DNA from: Pseudomonadota bacterium
GTDB lineage: Bacteria; Pseudomonadota; Alphaproteobacteria; Micavibrionales; Micavibrionaceae
Assembly (NCBI GenBank): GCA_029558635.1
Contig: JAKQEE010000052.1
Span: 516,860 to 580,859 of the forward strand
Direction: 5' to 3'
Length of the DNA: 64,000 nt
Below the pieces are notes generated by a model. It was given only the letters and a program-made list of their open reading frames with translations, was not told the origin of the DNA and did no database searches. This document shows, one piece after another, positions 45,958 through 53,911 of the stretch; positions within the stretch are counted from its first letter, which is position 1; the number at the start of each line of letters is the position of its first letter. A program made the position numbers and the translations under genes.

Positions 45958-47526
45958 TTGGCTGATTTTTTCTCGTCACCTATTGATTTACGTAAAAAAG
46001 CATCTCCCGTCATTTCCATTTACGGGGATGTGGGGCATAGCCTGACCCGCATGATCTGGGAGCTTATCCCCGGTTATGACGTCACAATTTCCAACCCGGC
46101 AACACCCGAAGCCCTTTATGAAGAGGCGTATGACAGCGCCATGGTTTTCGTGGTTGTAGGCTCTGCGACGGATGAAAACCTCGAAATTGCTAATAAACTA
46201 AGCTCGATCAATGGGGTTGTGGCCGATATTATTGCGATTACGCCGGAACCCGATATCCGCAAGCGTCTTCATATTCTGGCGGCCAAGTTTGATGCTATTT
46301 ACAATCTGGACATTCTTTCCACGCAGGATTTTGTCCAAATCTTCCATCACAAGCTCAAAAAAGGGATTATGAGGCTTCATGCAAGGCTTCAGGAAGACGA
46401 ATATACCGCCTTTCTAGGGTTTTTGTCGGTCTCTGCCGATGCCTTTATTGTGTTTGACCAGCAAAAACGCATTTTTTACGTCAGTGAACATTATTTAAGG
46501 CTTTACCCCCGCAGTCGCGAGATCTTCGTGCGCGGAACGCCCGTTCAGCGCGTGTTCGATTCGATTTCCAGAGAAATGGGGGTCGGACAACATGATCCTC
46601 GCTATCAGGCGGCGCTCCAGTTCTGGAGCACCCTGAAGGGGCAGTTCGAGTTTATGCTTGATAGCGGTACTCATTTGCGGATGACGGCAGTGGAACTTCC
46701 CCACAAACAGGGGACAATCGTTTCCACGACGAATATCACGACCTATAAAAATCAGGAATTCGCTCTGGAAAAGCAACAGCAGGAGTTGGAGCGCGCTCTG
46801 GCGGCTGAGCAGGAAGCTGGCCTGCTGCAAAAGCAGTTTATTAGTATGGTCAGTCACGAATTCCGCACGCCTCTGGCAATTATTGACGGGAACGCCCAGC
46901 TTATCCAGCGTATGAAGTGTTCCATGCCCGAGGAAGAGATGACAAAGCGTCTTAAAACTATCCGTGCGGCGGTTTCCCGCACTGTCAATATGATGGAGGC
47001 GGTCCTTTCTTCCAACTTGCTCAAAACCGGTAAGCTGGATCTGAACAGGGAGGATTTTGATTTTGCCAATCTTGTGACCGAGCTTTGTGAAGAGCAAAGA
47101 AATCTGGCGCGGGGGCATAATATTCAGACGGAGATTTCGATGACTTCTCCAGTGGTGAATATGGATAAAAAGTTCATTACCATTATTTTGACCAACCTGT
47201 TGTCGAATGCCGTGAAGTTTACCGATAGCGAGAACGGGGTGGTGCAGGTCACCGTTTCCAATACTTCCCGCGAACTGATCGTCAAGGTCAAGGATAACGG
47301 GATCGGCATACCGGAAGATGAAATCGACAATATTTTCATGAAATTCTATCGGGCCACAACGTCAAGCGGCATTGCCGGCTCCGGTGTTGGGCTGTCTCTG
47401 GTCAAGGAATTGACCCATTTGCACAAGGGGCGAATTTCCGTCAAAAGCAAGCTCGGAGAGGGGGCCCTCTTTACCTTGAATATTCCCCAAGACTTCCCTC
47501 TTGAGCAGGGCGCGGCAAACCGATAG
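45958..47526 (+). CDS. Soluble hybrid-like sensor histidine kinase with PAS-type sensor
   Basis: 522 residues from the TTG at 45958, which has GGAG nine bases before it. The N-terminal 135 residues look like a degenerate receiver fold (VISIYGDVGHSLTRMIW, VADIIAITPEP). A PAS-like region (about 140-270: FLSVSADAFIVFDQQKRIFYVS) and a coiled coil follow, then HisKA with His300 in SMVSHEFRTPLAI and HATPase with NLLSNAVKFTD and GSGVGLSLVKELTHLHKGRI. No membrane segment is visible, so it is a cytoplasmic kinase. It precedes the receiver gene by 33 bases; they probably form a pair. Confidence 0.88.
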   Translation: MADFFSSPIDLRKKASPVISIYGDVGHSLTRMIWELIPGYDVTISNPATPEALYEEAYDSAMVFVVVGSATDENLEIANKLSSINGVVADIIAITPEPDIRKRLHILAAKFDAIYNLDILSTQDFVQIFHHKLKKGIMRLHARLQEDEYTAFLGFLSVSADAFIVFDQQKRIFYVSEHYLRLYPRSREIFVRGTPVQRVFDSISREMGVGQHDPRYQAALQFWSTLKGQFEFMLDSGTHLRMTAVELPHKQGTIVSTTNITTYKNQEFALEKQQQELERALAAEQEAGLLQKQFISMVSHEFRTPLAIIDGNAQLIQRMKCSMPEEEMTKRLKTIRAAVSRTVNMMEAVLSSNLLKTGKLDLNREDFDFANLVTELCEEQRNLARGHNIQTEISMTSPVVNMDKKFITIILTNLLSNAVKFTDSENGVVQVTVSNTSRELIVKVKDNGIGIPEDEIDNIFMKFYRATTSSGIAGSGVGLSLVKELTHLHKGRISVKSKLGEGALFTLNIPQDFPLEQGAANR

Positions 47527-47559
47527 ACTCATGGTGTTGACAGAGTCGGAGAGGCCCAT

Positions 47560-47937
47560 ATGCCGAATGCAAAGAAAATTCTGGTTGTTGAAGATGAACG
47601 CGAGTTGTGCAGCATCCTGTATGACGATTTGTCGAGCCGCGGATATAGCGTCGATTTGGCCCGTAACGGTCAGGAGGGGCTTGAAAAGCTCCAGATGACC
47701 GAGCCGGACCTGATTATCTGCGACCGCGCCATGCCTGTCATGTCCGGCTATCAGATGTTGGAGCGAATCAGAGGGTCTTACCCCCAGTACAAACATTTGC
47801 CCATTATCTTTTTGACAGCATTGACCGATCCGCGTGACCGCCATTCGGTTGATCATCTGGAGCCAAGTGCCTATCTTGAAAAACCGGTTGATCTTGAAAA
47901 GCTTGCCGCCACCGTTGACGGAATTTTTAATAAGTAA
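47560..47937 (+). CDS. Single-domain response regulator
   Basis: 125 residues, receiver domain only. Acidic residues ED near the N-terminus (LVVEDERELC), Asp55 in LIICDRAMPVMSGYQ, Thr in FLTALTD and Lys in YLEKPVD form the full CheY-type active site. With no output domain it works by phosphorelay or protein binding. It lies between the histidine kinase gene and the L,D-transpeptidase gene, two bases before the latter, so the three form an operon. Confidence 0.9.
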   Translation: MPNAKKILVVEDERELCSILYDDLSSRGYSVDLARNGQEGLEKLQMTEPDLIICDRAMPVMSGYQMLERIRGSYPQYKHLPIIFLTALTDPRDRHSVDHLEPSAYLEKPVDLEKLAATVDGIFNK

Positions 47938-47939
47938 CG

Positions 47940-48515
47940 ATGTTTTTAGGGTCCCAAAAAGCTGCGTTGTTGCTGACTTCGCTTCTACTCTGCCTTAGCG
48001 CATGTCAGGCCGGCCCAGCTGCAAACACTGCAAATCAAGCCATTGCGTTGCAAATTCCGCCGGAATCTTCGGAGCAGGAGGCAGTGGAAAGAAAGGTCGA
48101 TTATATCGTCGTTCAGAAGAGGGACCGCTTGGTCTCTTTGTGGAAGAGCGGGCGCGTTCTCAGGACCTATCCGATTATGGCGATGGGAGCCAACCCTGTC
48201 GGGCAGAAAGTTTATGAAGGGGACGAGCGCACACCTGAAGGTCAGTATTTTATTTCCGACAAGCATGTTAGCCAGAACTTTCAGAAATTCCTTGGTATTT
48301 CTTATCCCAATGACCATGATAAAAAGCTTGCCAAGCGTTTCGGACTTCCTCCAGGGGGGCAGGTCGGCATTCACGGTGACCGTGGCGGAATGAACGGATT
48401 TTGGCAGCGCTTTGACAAGAACTGGACGGATGGGTGTCTGGCTCTGCGGAACTCGGATATCGAGGAGGTCTACACGTTGGTGGATGTCGGAACGCCGATT
48501 CTGATCAAGCCATAA
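47940..48515 (+). CDS. L,D-transpeptidase lipoprotein (YkuD family)
   Basis: 191 residues. A lipoprotein signal with lipobox LSAC puts the lipid on Cys22. The YkuD domain spans about 48-190, with the catalytic His in VGIHGDRGGM and the nucleophile Cys in WTDGCLALRNSDIEEVY. These enzymes form 3-3 crosslinks in peptidoglycan or attach proteins to it. The position of the Cys motif (DGCLAL instead of the more usual SHGCIRL) is a small variation. It is two bases after the receiver gene, so cell-wall state and the two-component pair are probably linked. Confidence 0.9.
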   Translation: MFLGSQKAALLLTSLLLCLSACQAGPAANTANQAIALQIPPESSEQEAVERKVDYIVVQKRDRLVSLWKSGRVLRTYPIMAMGANPVGQKVYEGDERTPEGQYFISDKHVSQNFQKFLGISYPNDHDKKLAKRFGLPPGGQVGIHGDRGGMNGFWQRFDKNWTDGCLALRNSDIEEVYTLVDVGTPILIKP

Positions 48516-48597
48516 CAAAACGTCATATTAATCTTGCATAAATAGCATAGCTTGGGTATGCTCCTGTCATTATTTCTATGAATCGGGAGGTTTGGCT

Positions 48598-49824
48598 GTG
48601 GTTGCTGCGGATATTGCATGGATGTTGGTTGCGACGGCTTTGGTGCTGTTGATGACTCCGGGGGTTGCGTTCTTTTACGGGGGGATGGTTCCCCTACGCA
48701 GTGTCGTTTCCACCAAATTGCAAAGTTACGCGGCGATGGGTTTTGTCACTCTAATCTGGGCGCTATGCGGCTATTCCCTTGTCTTTTCGGGTGATGAAGG
48801 CGGCTTTATCGGCAATCTCGATTACTTTTTGCTGAACGGTGTCGGGATGGAGCCCAATGAAACTTACGGATCTACTATCCCTCATGTCTTGTTCATGTTG
48901 TTCCAATGTACGTTTGCGATTATCACCCCTGCGCTGATTACCGGTGCGGTGGCCGAGCGAGTCAAATTTAAAGCTTGGCTGATTATCATGTCGTTGTGGT
49001 CGTTGCTGGTTTATGTTCCGGTGGCGCACTGGGTTTGGGGCCCCGGAGGATGGATTGCCTCAATGGGTGGTCTTGATTTTGCGGGCGGGATGGTCGTCCA
49101 CATGACGTCCGGTTATGCCGCTCTTGTTGCCGCCGTTATGCTTGGCAATCGTCGGAATTTTCGTCCCGAAGAAAGCAGCAGTTTTTCTGCGCTGATGGTT
49201 TTATTGGGGGGGACGATGCTGTGGTTCGGATGGATCGGATTCAATGCCGGTTCCGCACTCGCGGCCAACGGTCTGGCTGCGCATGCTGCCGCAACAACTA
49301 TTCTGGCCGCCGCCGCCGCGATGTCGGCATGGATGATGTGTGACTGGACCATTCACGGTCGGCCGACTGCTATCGGATCTGCTGTCGGGGCGGTTTCAGG
49401 TTTGGTGGCGATTACGCCAGCGGCCGGTTTTGTGTCATTACAGTCTGCTTTGGTGATCGGTTTAGTCACGGCTGTGGTTTGTAACTATGTGACGCGTCTT
49501 ATTAAACAAAAACTCAAGACGGACGATACGGTTGATGTGTTTGCATGTCATGGTGTTGGGGGAACTATGGGGTCTATCCTTACCGCAGTTTTTGCGACAA
49601 CCAGCGTCAATGAAGCTGGTGCCAATGGATTGTGGTATGGTGAGGCCCATCTTTTTATCGCCAATGTCATCGGATCTACGGCGGTTATCGTCTACACCAT
49701 GATTATGACATATATTGTCTTCAAGGTGGTGGGCTATTTTACACCGGTCCGTGTTAGCGAAAAAGAAGAGCTCACAGGTCTGGATGCCAGCCAGCACGGG
49801 GAAAAGGCTTTCGTTCTGAAATAG
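48598..49824 (+). CDS. amtB: Ammonium transporter AmtB
   Basis: 408 residues from the GTG at 48598, which has GGGAGG seven bases before it; the TTG six bases earlier is too close. It has about 11 membrane segments with AmtB signatures: TPGVAFFYGGMVP, VYVPVAHWVWGPGGW, DFAGGMVVHMTSGYAAL with the twin-His pore residue, and VFACHGVGGTMGSI. The usual glnK partner gene is not adjacent on either side. It follows the L,D-transpeptidase gene after an 82-base gap that should hold its promoter. Confidence 0.95.
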   Translation: MVAADIAWMLVATALVLLMTPGVAFFYGGMVPLRSVVSTKLQSYAAMGFVTLIWALCGYSLVFSGDEGGFIGNLDYFLLNGVGMEPNETYGSTIPHVLFMLFQCTFAIITPALITGAVAERVKFKAWLIIMSLWSLLVYVPVAHWVWGPGGWIASMGGLDFAGGMVVHMTSGYAALVAAVMLGNRRNFRPEESSSFSALMVLLGGTMLWFGWIGFNAGSALAANGLAAHAAATTILAAAAAMSAWMMCDWTIHGRPTAIGSAVGAVSGLVAITPAAGFVSLQSALVIGLVTAVVCNYVTRLIKQKLKTDDTVDVFACHGVGGTMGSILTAVFATTSVNEAGANGLWYGEAHLFIANVIGSTAVIVYTMIMTYIVFKVVGYFTPVRVSEKEELTGLDASQHGEKAFVLK

Positions 49825-49941
49825 TTTTTTCTTCTTTTGCGGAGTTGTTTTTTAGCTTAAAGTTGCGACATTAAGCGCATTGATCGGATCACGAATCTGG
49901 GTCACGCTGGAAATAGTACAGTTCTGTGGAGGAGTTTTTTG

Positions 49942-50145
49942 ATGTTCAAGCTTGTTGCTCTTGTGTTTGTTGTTGCCGCACCGACTTTGGCAGGGATTTT
50001 GGCTACGGCCGTGATGGTTTCGCCGGACTTGATGGAAGAGGGCGGAAAATGGATTTCTGTCGCTGTGGCTGTTGGGACTCTGATCGCTGTTCCGGTCAGT
50101 TATGTCGTTGGTAAAGCCATTAACGACCTGATCAAAAAAGGCTAA
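49942..50145 (+). CDS. Small membrane protein
   Basis: 67 residues from the ATG at 49942 (GGAGGAG before it). There are two hydrophobic segments, LVALVFVVAAPTLAGILATAV at about 3-23 and VAVAVGTLIAVPVSYVVGKAI at about 40-60, with a short polar link. It resembles small alphaproteobacterial membrane proteins with this hairpin layout, some of which carry a misleading CTP synthetase name. Function unknown. It lies about 115 bases after amtB and converges on the next gene. Confidence 0.75.
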   Translation: MFKLVALVFVVAAPTLAGILATAVMVSPDLMEEGGKWISVAVAVGTLIAVPVSYVVGKAINDLIKKG

Positions 50146-50164
50146 CCTTTTTCCTTTTTTCAGT

Positions 50165-50893
50165 TTAGTGAGGCTCCGGCTCATGGCCGTGGCCGACTTT
50201 TCTTACCATGATGTGTGATGGGTGGGGGGGGCTTTCTTCCTCCTCATGTTCATGGCCGGCCTTAAAAAATTCCTTTTCAATCATGTAATTCATCAGGTCC
50301 GCGTCTCTGACATTGATCATCAAATGGTCGGGGATCAGGGCGGCTTCACTCGCTCCGACATGGTGGACGAAATGGTCGAAGACCAGATGATGCACATGGC
50401 CTTCTTCCCGTTTGACCTGATCATGGAAGTCCTTGTCGTGAAATTTCTTGAGCTCGATGTCCAGCCCTTTGACATGGGCGTGATCTTTTAAATTCATCGG
50501 CGTGATGTGAAGCTCCAGTACGGCGCGATGCCCCCCCCCCGCCAGCTCTGTAAGCTGTTTCAAGGTGATGCTGACATCCATCGATTCCGCGAAATAGTGG
50601 GCAGCTTTGTTGAGACCATCCGACAGGGCGGCGGCGGCACTTTCATCGGAAAACCCTTCGACCAGCACGCGGCTTTGTTTGTCAAACAAATTTCCGCCGC
50701 CTTGGGCCGACGTTTCGCGCCATTGTTTGAGCTCGCTCAGCAATTCAACGATATCGCCCGCACGTCGCGTCAAAAAGGTACGCAAGACCGCTTCCCGCGA
50801 GTCACTGTCCAGCAACGCATCGGTCGCCACAACCTCCGCGCGCTCGATCTCGGTGATCAGGTCGCGGATATCATTGTTATCAAAGTTGCCCAT
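50165..50893 (-). CDS. His-rich hypothetical protein with homopolymer tracts in its gene
   Basis: 242 residues, not recognised. The N-terminal half is helical (LITEIERAEVVATDALLD). The middle has DGLNKAAHYFAESMDV and a beta-like stretch; the C-terminal third is His-rich (GHVHHLVFDHFVHHVG and later HEHEEEESPPHPSH), which suggests metal binding. No signal peptide. The gene contains a run of ten G on its coding strand (50531-50540, coding for Gly residues in LAGGGHR) and a run of eight C (50224-50231, coding for Ser-Pro-Pro-His), both prone to slippage. It stands alone downstream of the exopolysaccharide operon. Confidence 0.65.
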   Translation of the reverse strand: MGNFDNNDIRDLITEIERAEVVATDALLDSDSREAVLRTFLTRRAGDIVELLSELKQWRETSAQGGGNLFDKQSRVLVEGFSDESAAAALSDGLNKAAHYFAESMDVSITLKQLTELAGGGHRAVLELHITPMNLKDHAHVKGLDIELKKFHDKDFHDQVKREEGHVHHLVFDHFVHHVGASEAALIPDHLMINVRDADLMNYMIEKEFFKAGHEHEEEESPPHPSHIMVRKVGHGHEPEPH

Positions 50894-51012
50894 GGATTGT
50901 AATATAGGACGCTTTACCGGAAACGGGAAGGGGGGAGCGCGTGGATAACGAAGCCAGAAAAGCTTTAAACTCTATTAGAACGAAATATGTCTAGCCAGAC
51001 CAAGTACTCAGG

Positions 51013-51271
51013 TTAGCTCGCGCCTTTGCGGGTGATGAGGACAATCGGTGTTTTAATCAGGATAATCAGGTCGCCCCACAGGGACCAGTTGCGGACGTAC
51101 CAGCTGTCCCAGTAAACGCGGCGTTTGAAGCTGGTTTTGTTGCGGCCGCTGACTTGCCACAATCCGGTCAGGCCAGGGCGAACTGACACATAATCGGCCA
51201 TGGTGTTTTCGTCAAAGTAATGGACTTCGTCCGGCAGGATGGGGGGGCGGGCGACAAGACTGGCATGACCT
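51013..51271 (-). pseudogene. Truncated second copy of the sugar transferase gene 3' end
   Basis: The last 232 bases of the sugar transferase gene (52282-52513) are repeated here at 51013-51244 without gaps and with nine differences, all synonymous. The encoded 62 residues from MADYVSVRPGLTGLW to the stop are identical. Homology fades over the next 27 bases (GHASLVARPP here against GDMSLVGPRP in the intact gene) and then an in-frame TAG appears. So this is a leftover gene end without start or upstream domains. It lies directly downstream of the ardA insertion. Confidence 0.9.
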
Positions 51272-51467
51272 AGCTAACCTTTTGTTTTAATTTAATAAAT
51301 TCTTTTACATATCCAAAATGTGTAACGTTTTGTGAATATGTGTAAGACATGTGTAAGGCAAATTTCAAAAAAAACCGGCACGATCTACGGCCAAATTCAC
51401 GCCTTTAAATATAGAGACAGGATGAAATTTTGAAAGAGGGAATTTGGCCCTAGAATCGAAAGACAAA
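51272..51467. other. Gene-free stretch with three ATGTGTAA repeats
   Basis: AT-rich DNA between the truncated gene copy and ardA, with no supported gene. Three direct copies of ATGTGTAA begin at 51318, 51338 and 51349, at spacings of 20 and 11 bases, so they fall on about the same face of the helix. That could be a binding site for a repeat-binding protein. Confidence 0.4.
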
Positions 51468-51488
51468 GATGCGCGGGTTACGCGCATC
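51468..51488 (-). terminator. Terminator overlapping the ardA stop codon
   Basis: GATGCGCG and CGCGCATC form a perfect 8-bp stem with a five-base loop. On the minus strand it contains the last two sense codons and the TAA of ardA in stem and loop, and is followed by TTTGTCTTTC. Confidence 0.8.
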
Positions 51489-52038
51489 TGAAGATGTAGT
51501 TTTTACCTGCAATGGTGGTCTCGGAATAATCCATGCCAAGGTCACGAGCGATAGCATCAAGATCAAGGTAGTAACGAATGTTTTGGGGAATTTCTCCAAA
51601 CAAACCATCTTCGATGAACTGTTCAGCCAAATCACGAAGGCTATCAAGCTCGTAGATGTCGATGTCGTATCCATCGGGATCATCTGAGCCATAATTGAAC
51701 TTATAACCGCATTCACGAGTGGCAAGAATAACCCTGATTTTCTGGTCATCAGAAAAGTATTCGCAAACGTTGAAATAGTCACCTATCGTACCTTGGTGAA
51801 TAGAAAGGGCTTTGAACAATTCACAGTCAAGATCATCACCATCGATAAACTGGGCTTCAAATTCTTCAACTAAATCGCCATAATGATTGAGAAGGCATGA
51901 GGACTTGTCGTTATATTCTTCCAAACTGCGGAAATAAAAGCCATGAGCTGAAATATCGTAAGGCTGAGCGTAAAGCAACGGCTCAATAGTTTGTATTTGA
52001 AGCTGGAATTTAGAAGATGAAGTGTTTTTATTTTTCAT
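51478..52038 (-). CDS. ardA: ArdA-family antirestriction protein
   Basis: 186 residues, very acidic, as expected for a DNA mimic. The start YAQPYDISAHGFYFRSLEEY, the middle VEEFEAQFIDGDDLDCELFKA, and the end LAEQFIEDGLFGEIP, YYLDLDAIARDLGMDYSET and IAGKNYIFRC match an ArdA subgroup known to me from rhizobial and other alphaproteobacterial plasmids and islands. ArdA mimics the bend of B-DNA and blocks type I restriction enzymes. It starts at an ATG with GAGAAAGGAAGAACATC before it. It is a lone cargo gene between the two copies of the sugar transferase end. Sequence assignment is from recall, not a search. Confidence 0.85.
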   Translation of the reverse strand: MKNKNTSSSKFQLQIQTIEPLLYAQPYDISAHGFYFRSLEEYNDKSSCLLNHYGDLVEEFEAQFIDGDDLDCELFKALSIHQGTIGDYFNVCEYFSDDQKIRVILATRECGYKFNYGSDDPDGYDIDIYELDSLRDLAEQFIEDGLFGEIPQNIRYYLDLDAIARDLGMDYSETTIAGKNYIFRCA

Positions 52039-52047
52039 GATGTTCTT

Positions 52048-52210
52048 CCTTTCTCGGTTTGTTATCGAACGCCGAAAAAGCGGGCAGGGGTTAAGGCCTC
52101 TTATGCATGGTCAACACGGGAAGCCTTCGGCTAAACGGAGCGGGCAGTACCATTGCATAAGCGGCACCCTTGCCCATAAAGGCAAGTTATTTAGATAACA
52201 ACGAGAAAGG
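52048..52210 (-). promoter_or_regulatory. Structured leader of ardA that can hide its ribosome binding site
   Basis: An outer inverted repeat pairs 52048-52066 (CCTTTCTCGGTTTGTTATC) with 52194-52210 (GATAACAACGAGAAAGG): 17 pairs with a two-base bulge. Inside are a stem of TTATGCATGGT (52101-52111) with ACCATTGCATAA (52149-52160), an inner TTCG-capped hairpin near 52122-52131, and CTTGCC/GGCAAG (52169-52186). On the minus strand the 3' arm contains the ardA Shine-Dalgarno GAGAAAGG, and the 5' arm lies at the predicted start of the mRNA. AGCGGGCAG also occurs twice (52079, 52139). Confidence 0.75.
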
Positions 52211-52214
52211 TGAT

Positions 52215-52243
52215 TTGATATCTTGAGAAACTTATAACTTCAA
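52215..52243 (-). promoter_or_regulatory. Predicted sigma-70 promoter of ardA
   Basis: On the minus strand, TTGAAG (52238-52243), a 17-base spacer and TATCAA (52215-52220). The transcription start would be near 52208, inside the 5' arm of the leader stem, so the leader would be about 170 bases long. Confidence 0.6.
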
Positions 52244-52281
52244 CATTACGTAGGCCAAATGTCTTCCGGGAGTATCTGGAA

Positions 52282-53805
52282 TTAGCTTGCGCCTTTGCGG
52301 GTGATGAGGACAATCGGTGTTTTAATCAGGATAATCAGGTCGCCCCACAGGGACCAGTTGCGAACATACCAGCTGTCCCAGTAGACGCGGCGTTTGAAGC
52401 TGGTTTTGTTACGACCGCTGACTTGCCACAATCCGGTCAGGCCGGGGCGGACTGACACGTAATCGGCCATGGTGTTTTCGTCAAAGTAATGGACTTCGTC
52501 CGGCAGGATGGGGCGGGGGCCGACGAGGCTCATATCGCCGACAAAAATATTCCAGAGCTGGGGTAATTCGTCGAGGCTGAGTTTGCGGATCATCCTTGCT
52601 GTGCGGGTCGTAACGCGCGGATCGCGGGGCAGTTTGCGGAACTTTTCCCAGTCTTCTTTCAATTGGGGGTTGGCGTCCAGATACTGGGTTAGCAGGTGGT
52701 CGGAATTGGGTTCCATGGATCTCAATTTCCAGCAATTGAACAGTTTTCCGTCTTTGCCGATCCGTTGCCCGCCGTAGAAGATAGAGCCGCCCTGTCCTTC
52801 GAGTTTCAGCAGCGCGCCGAGGATTAAAATGACCGGTCCTGCGAACAGTAGCGCGCCACCGGATGCGCCGATGTCCATGGCGCGTTTGACAAGTTTCGAG
52901 AGGGAGAAATCCAGAACCTCGATGGCTGCGGAGCTGCGCGTATGGAGCATGACCACGTCGTGTCCGAAGAAATAGGTTGGCTCCATCTGGTAGAAATTGG
53001 CACGGCTGAGCGATGGCACAATCGAATATGGCGTGTTGGTTTCGTTGAAAAGCTTCAGAATGGTTTCGCGGGCGCGGTCCCTGAAGGCATCGAGAGAGAC
53101 GATGTAGTAATTGTCGGGATTCTCGCTGATGTAATCTTCCATTCCTTCGACGCCGTAACATATGCGAACGTCATTGAAGGCGGCGGAGGTTCCGGAGAGG
53201 TCGAACCCGCGCTCGCCGTCCGAGTTTCGGCGGATCAGGATGGTGTGAACCTTATATCCCGTACTGATGTCCGAAGAGAAGGCGAACAGCAGATCTTCAG
53301 CCGTGGCGACGTCGCTGACGATCACTGTCGGGACTTTCCACTGCTTCGATCTTTGCGCCAGTTTGAAAATGACGGCTTTGAACAGCAGCAGGCCATGGAA
53401 GATCAAAATCCAGTAGAAAATGATAAACAGGCGCGAGTCATATACTTTCAGACTGAAGCTCAGGAAACCGTGAACAATGAAGGCGAAGAGGGTGATGTGG
53501 GCCAGAGTTCTGGCTTGGGACCACCACGGTATTCTGTTGGTGTAGAGACCGCGGCCCCACAGAACAGTGATAACCAATCCCCCCAGAACAAGATGAAGGG
53601 TCGGGTGAGGGGCATAGGCGTGAATGTCATATTCCGGATTGGGAATTATGTAGGCCCGCAAAATGAAGTAGGCATAGAAGGAGAGGTATTTGGCGATAAT
53701 GAAAACTGCCGTATCGGCAGCAACCAGCGACAAGGTAAGCCATACCGGAATATTCAACAAATTCCTAACTGTTGGAAAAGATTGTACAATTTGTCTATCC
53801 TGCAT
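52282..53805 (-). CDS. Exopolysaccharide-priming sugar-phosphate transferase
   Basis: 507 residues from the ATG at 53805; a TTG 18 bases upstream is an alternative with similar spacing. Several N-terminal membrane segments lie in about 15-150, followed by a soluble CoA-binding-like middle. The C-terminal bacterial sugar transferase domain (about 310-507) begins with a membrane-inserting hairpin and carries FYGGQRIGKDGKLFNCWKLRSM, SLDELPQLWNIFVGDMSLVGPRP and VRPGLTGLWQVSGR. It transfers a sugar phosphate to undecaprenyl phosphate to start the polysaccharide repeat. It is the last gene of the minus-strand export operon, next to the ardA insertion. Confidence 0.93.
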   Translation of the reverse strand: MQDRQIVQSFPTVRNLLNIPVWLTLSLVAADTAVFIIAKYLSFYAYFILRAYIIPNPEYDIHAYAPHPTLHLVLGGLVITVLWGRGLYTNRIPWWSQARTLAHITLFAFIVHGFLSFSLKVYDSRLFIIFYWILIFHGLLLFKAVIFKLAQRSKQWKVPTVIVSDVATAEDLLFAFSSDISTGYKVHTILIRRNSDGERGFDLSGTSAAFNDVRICYGVEGMEDYISENPDNYYIVSLDAFRDRARETILKLFNETNTPYSIVPSLSRANFYQMEPTYFFGHDVVMLHTRSSAAIEVLDFSLSKLVKRAMDIGASGGALLFAGPVILILGALLKLEGQGGSIFYGGQRIGKDGKLFNCWKLRSMEPNSDHLLTQYLDANPQLKEDWEKFRKLPRDPRVTTRTARMIRKLSLDELPQLWNIFVGDMSLVGPRPILPDEVHYFDENTMADYVSVRPGLTGLWQVSGRNKTSFKRRVYWDSWYVRNWSLWGDLIILIKTPIVLITRKGAS

Positions 53806-53911
53806 GCGGAATACCTTGGTCAAAACACGACCTTCTTACTTCTTTTTTCCTCCGCACCGCAACAAAAGATTTCAGAATTATCAAAATAATTCAGGGCTCC
53901 GGACGGGCTTC

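Noticed and set aside
51478..52038. ardA as part of a prophage
   Set aside because: No phage structural, lysis or integrase genes are near; the segment holds only this gene.
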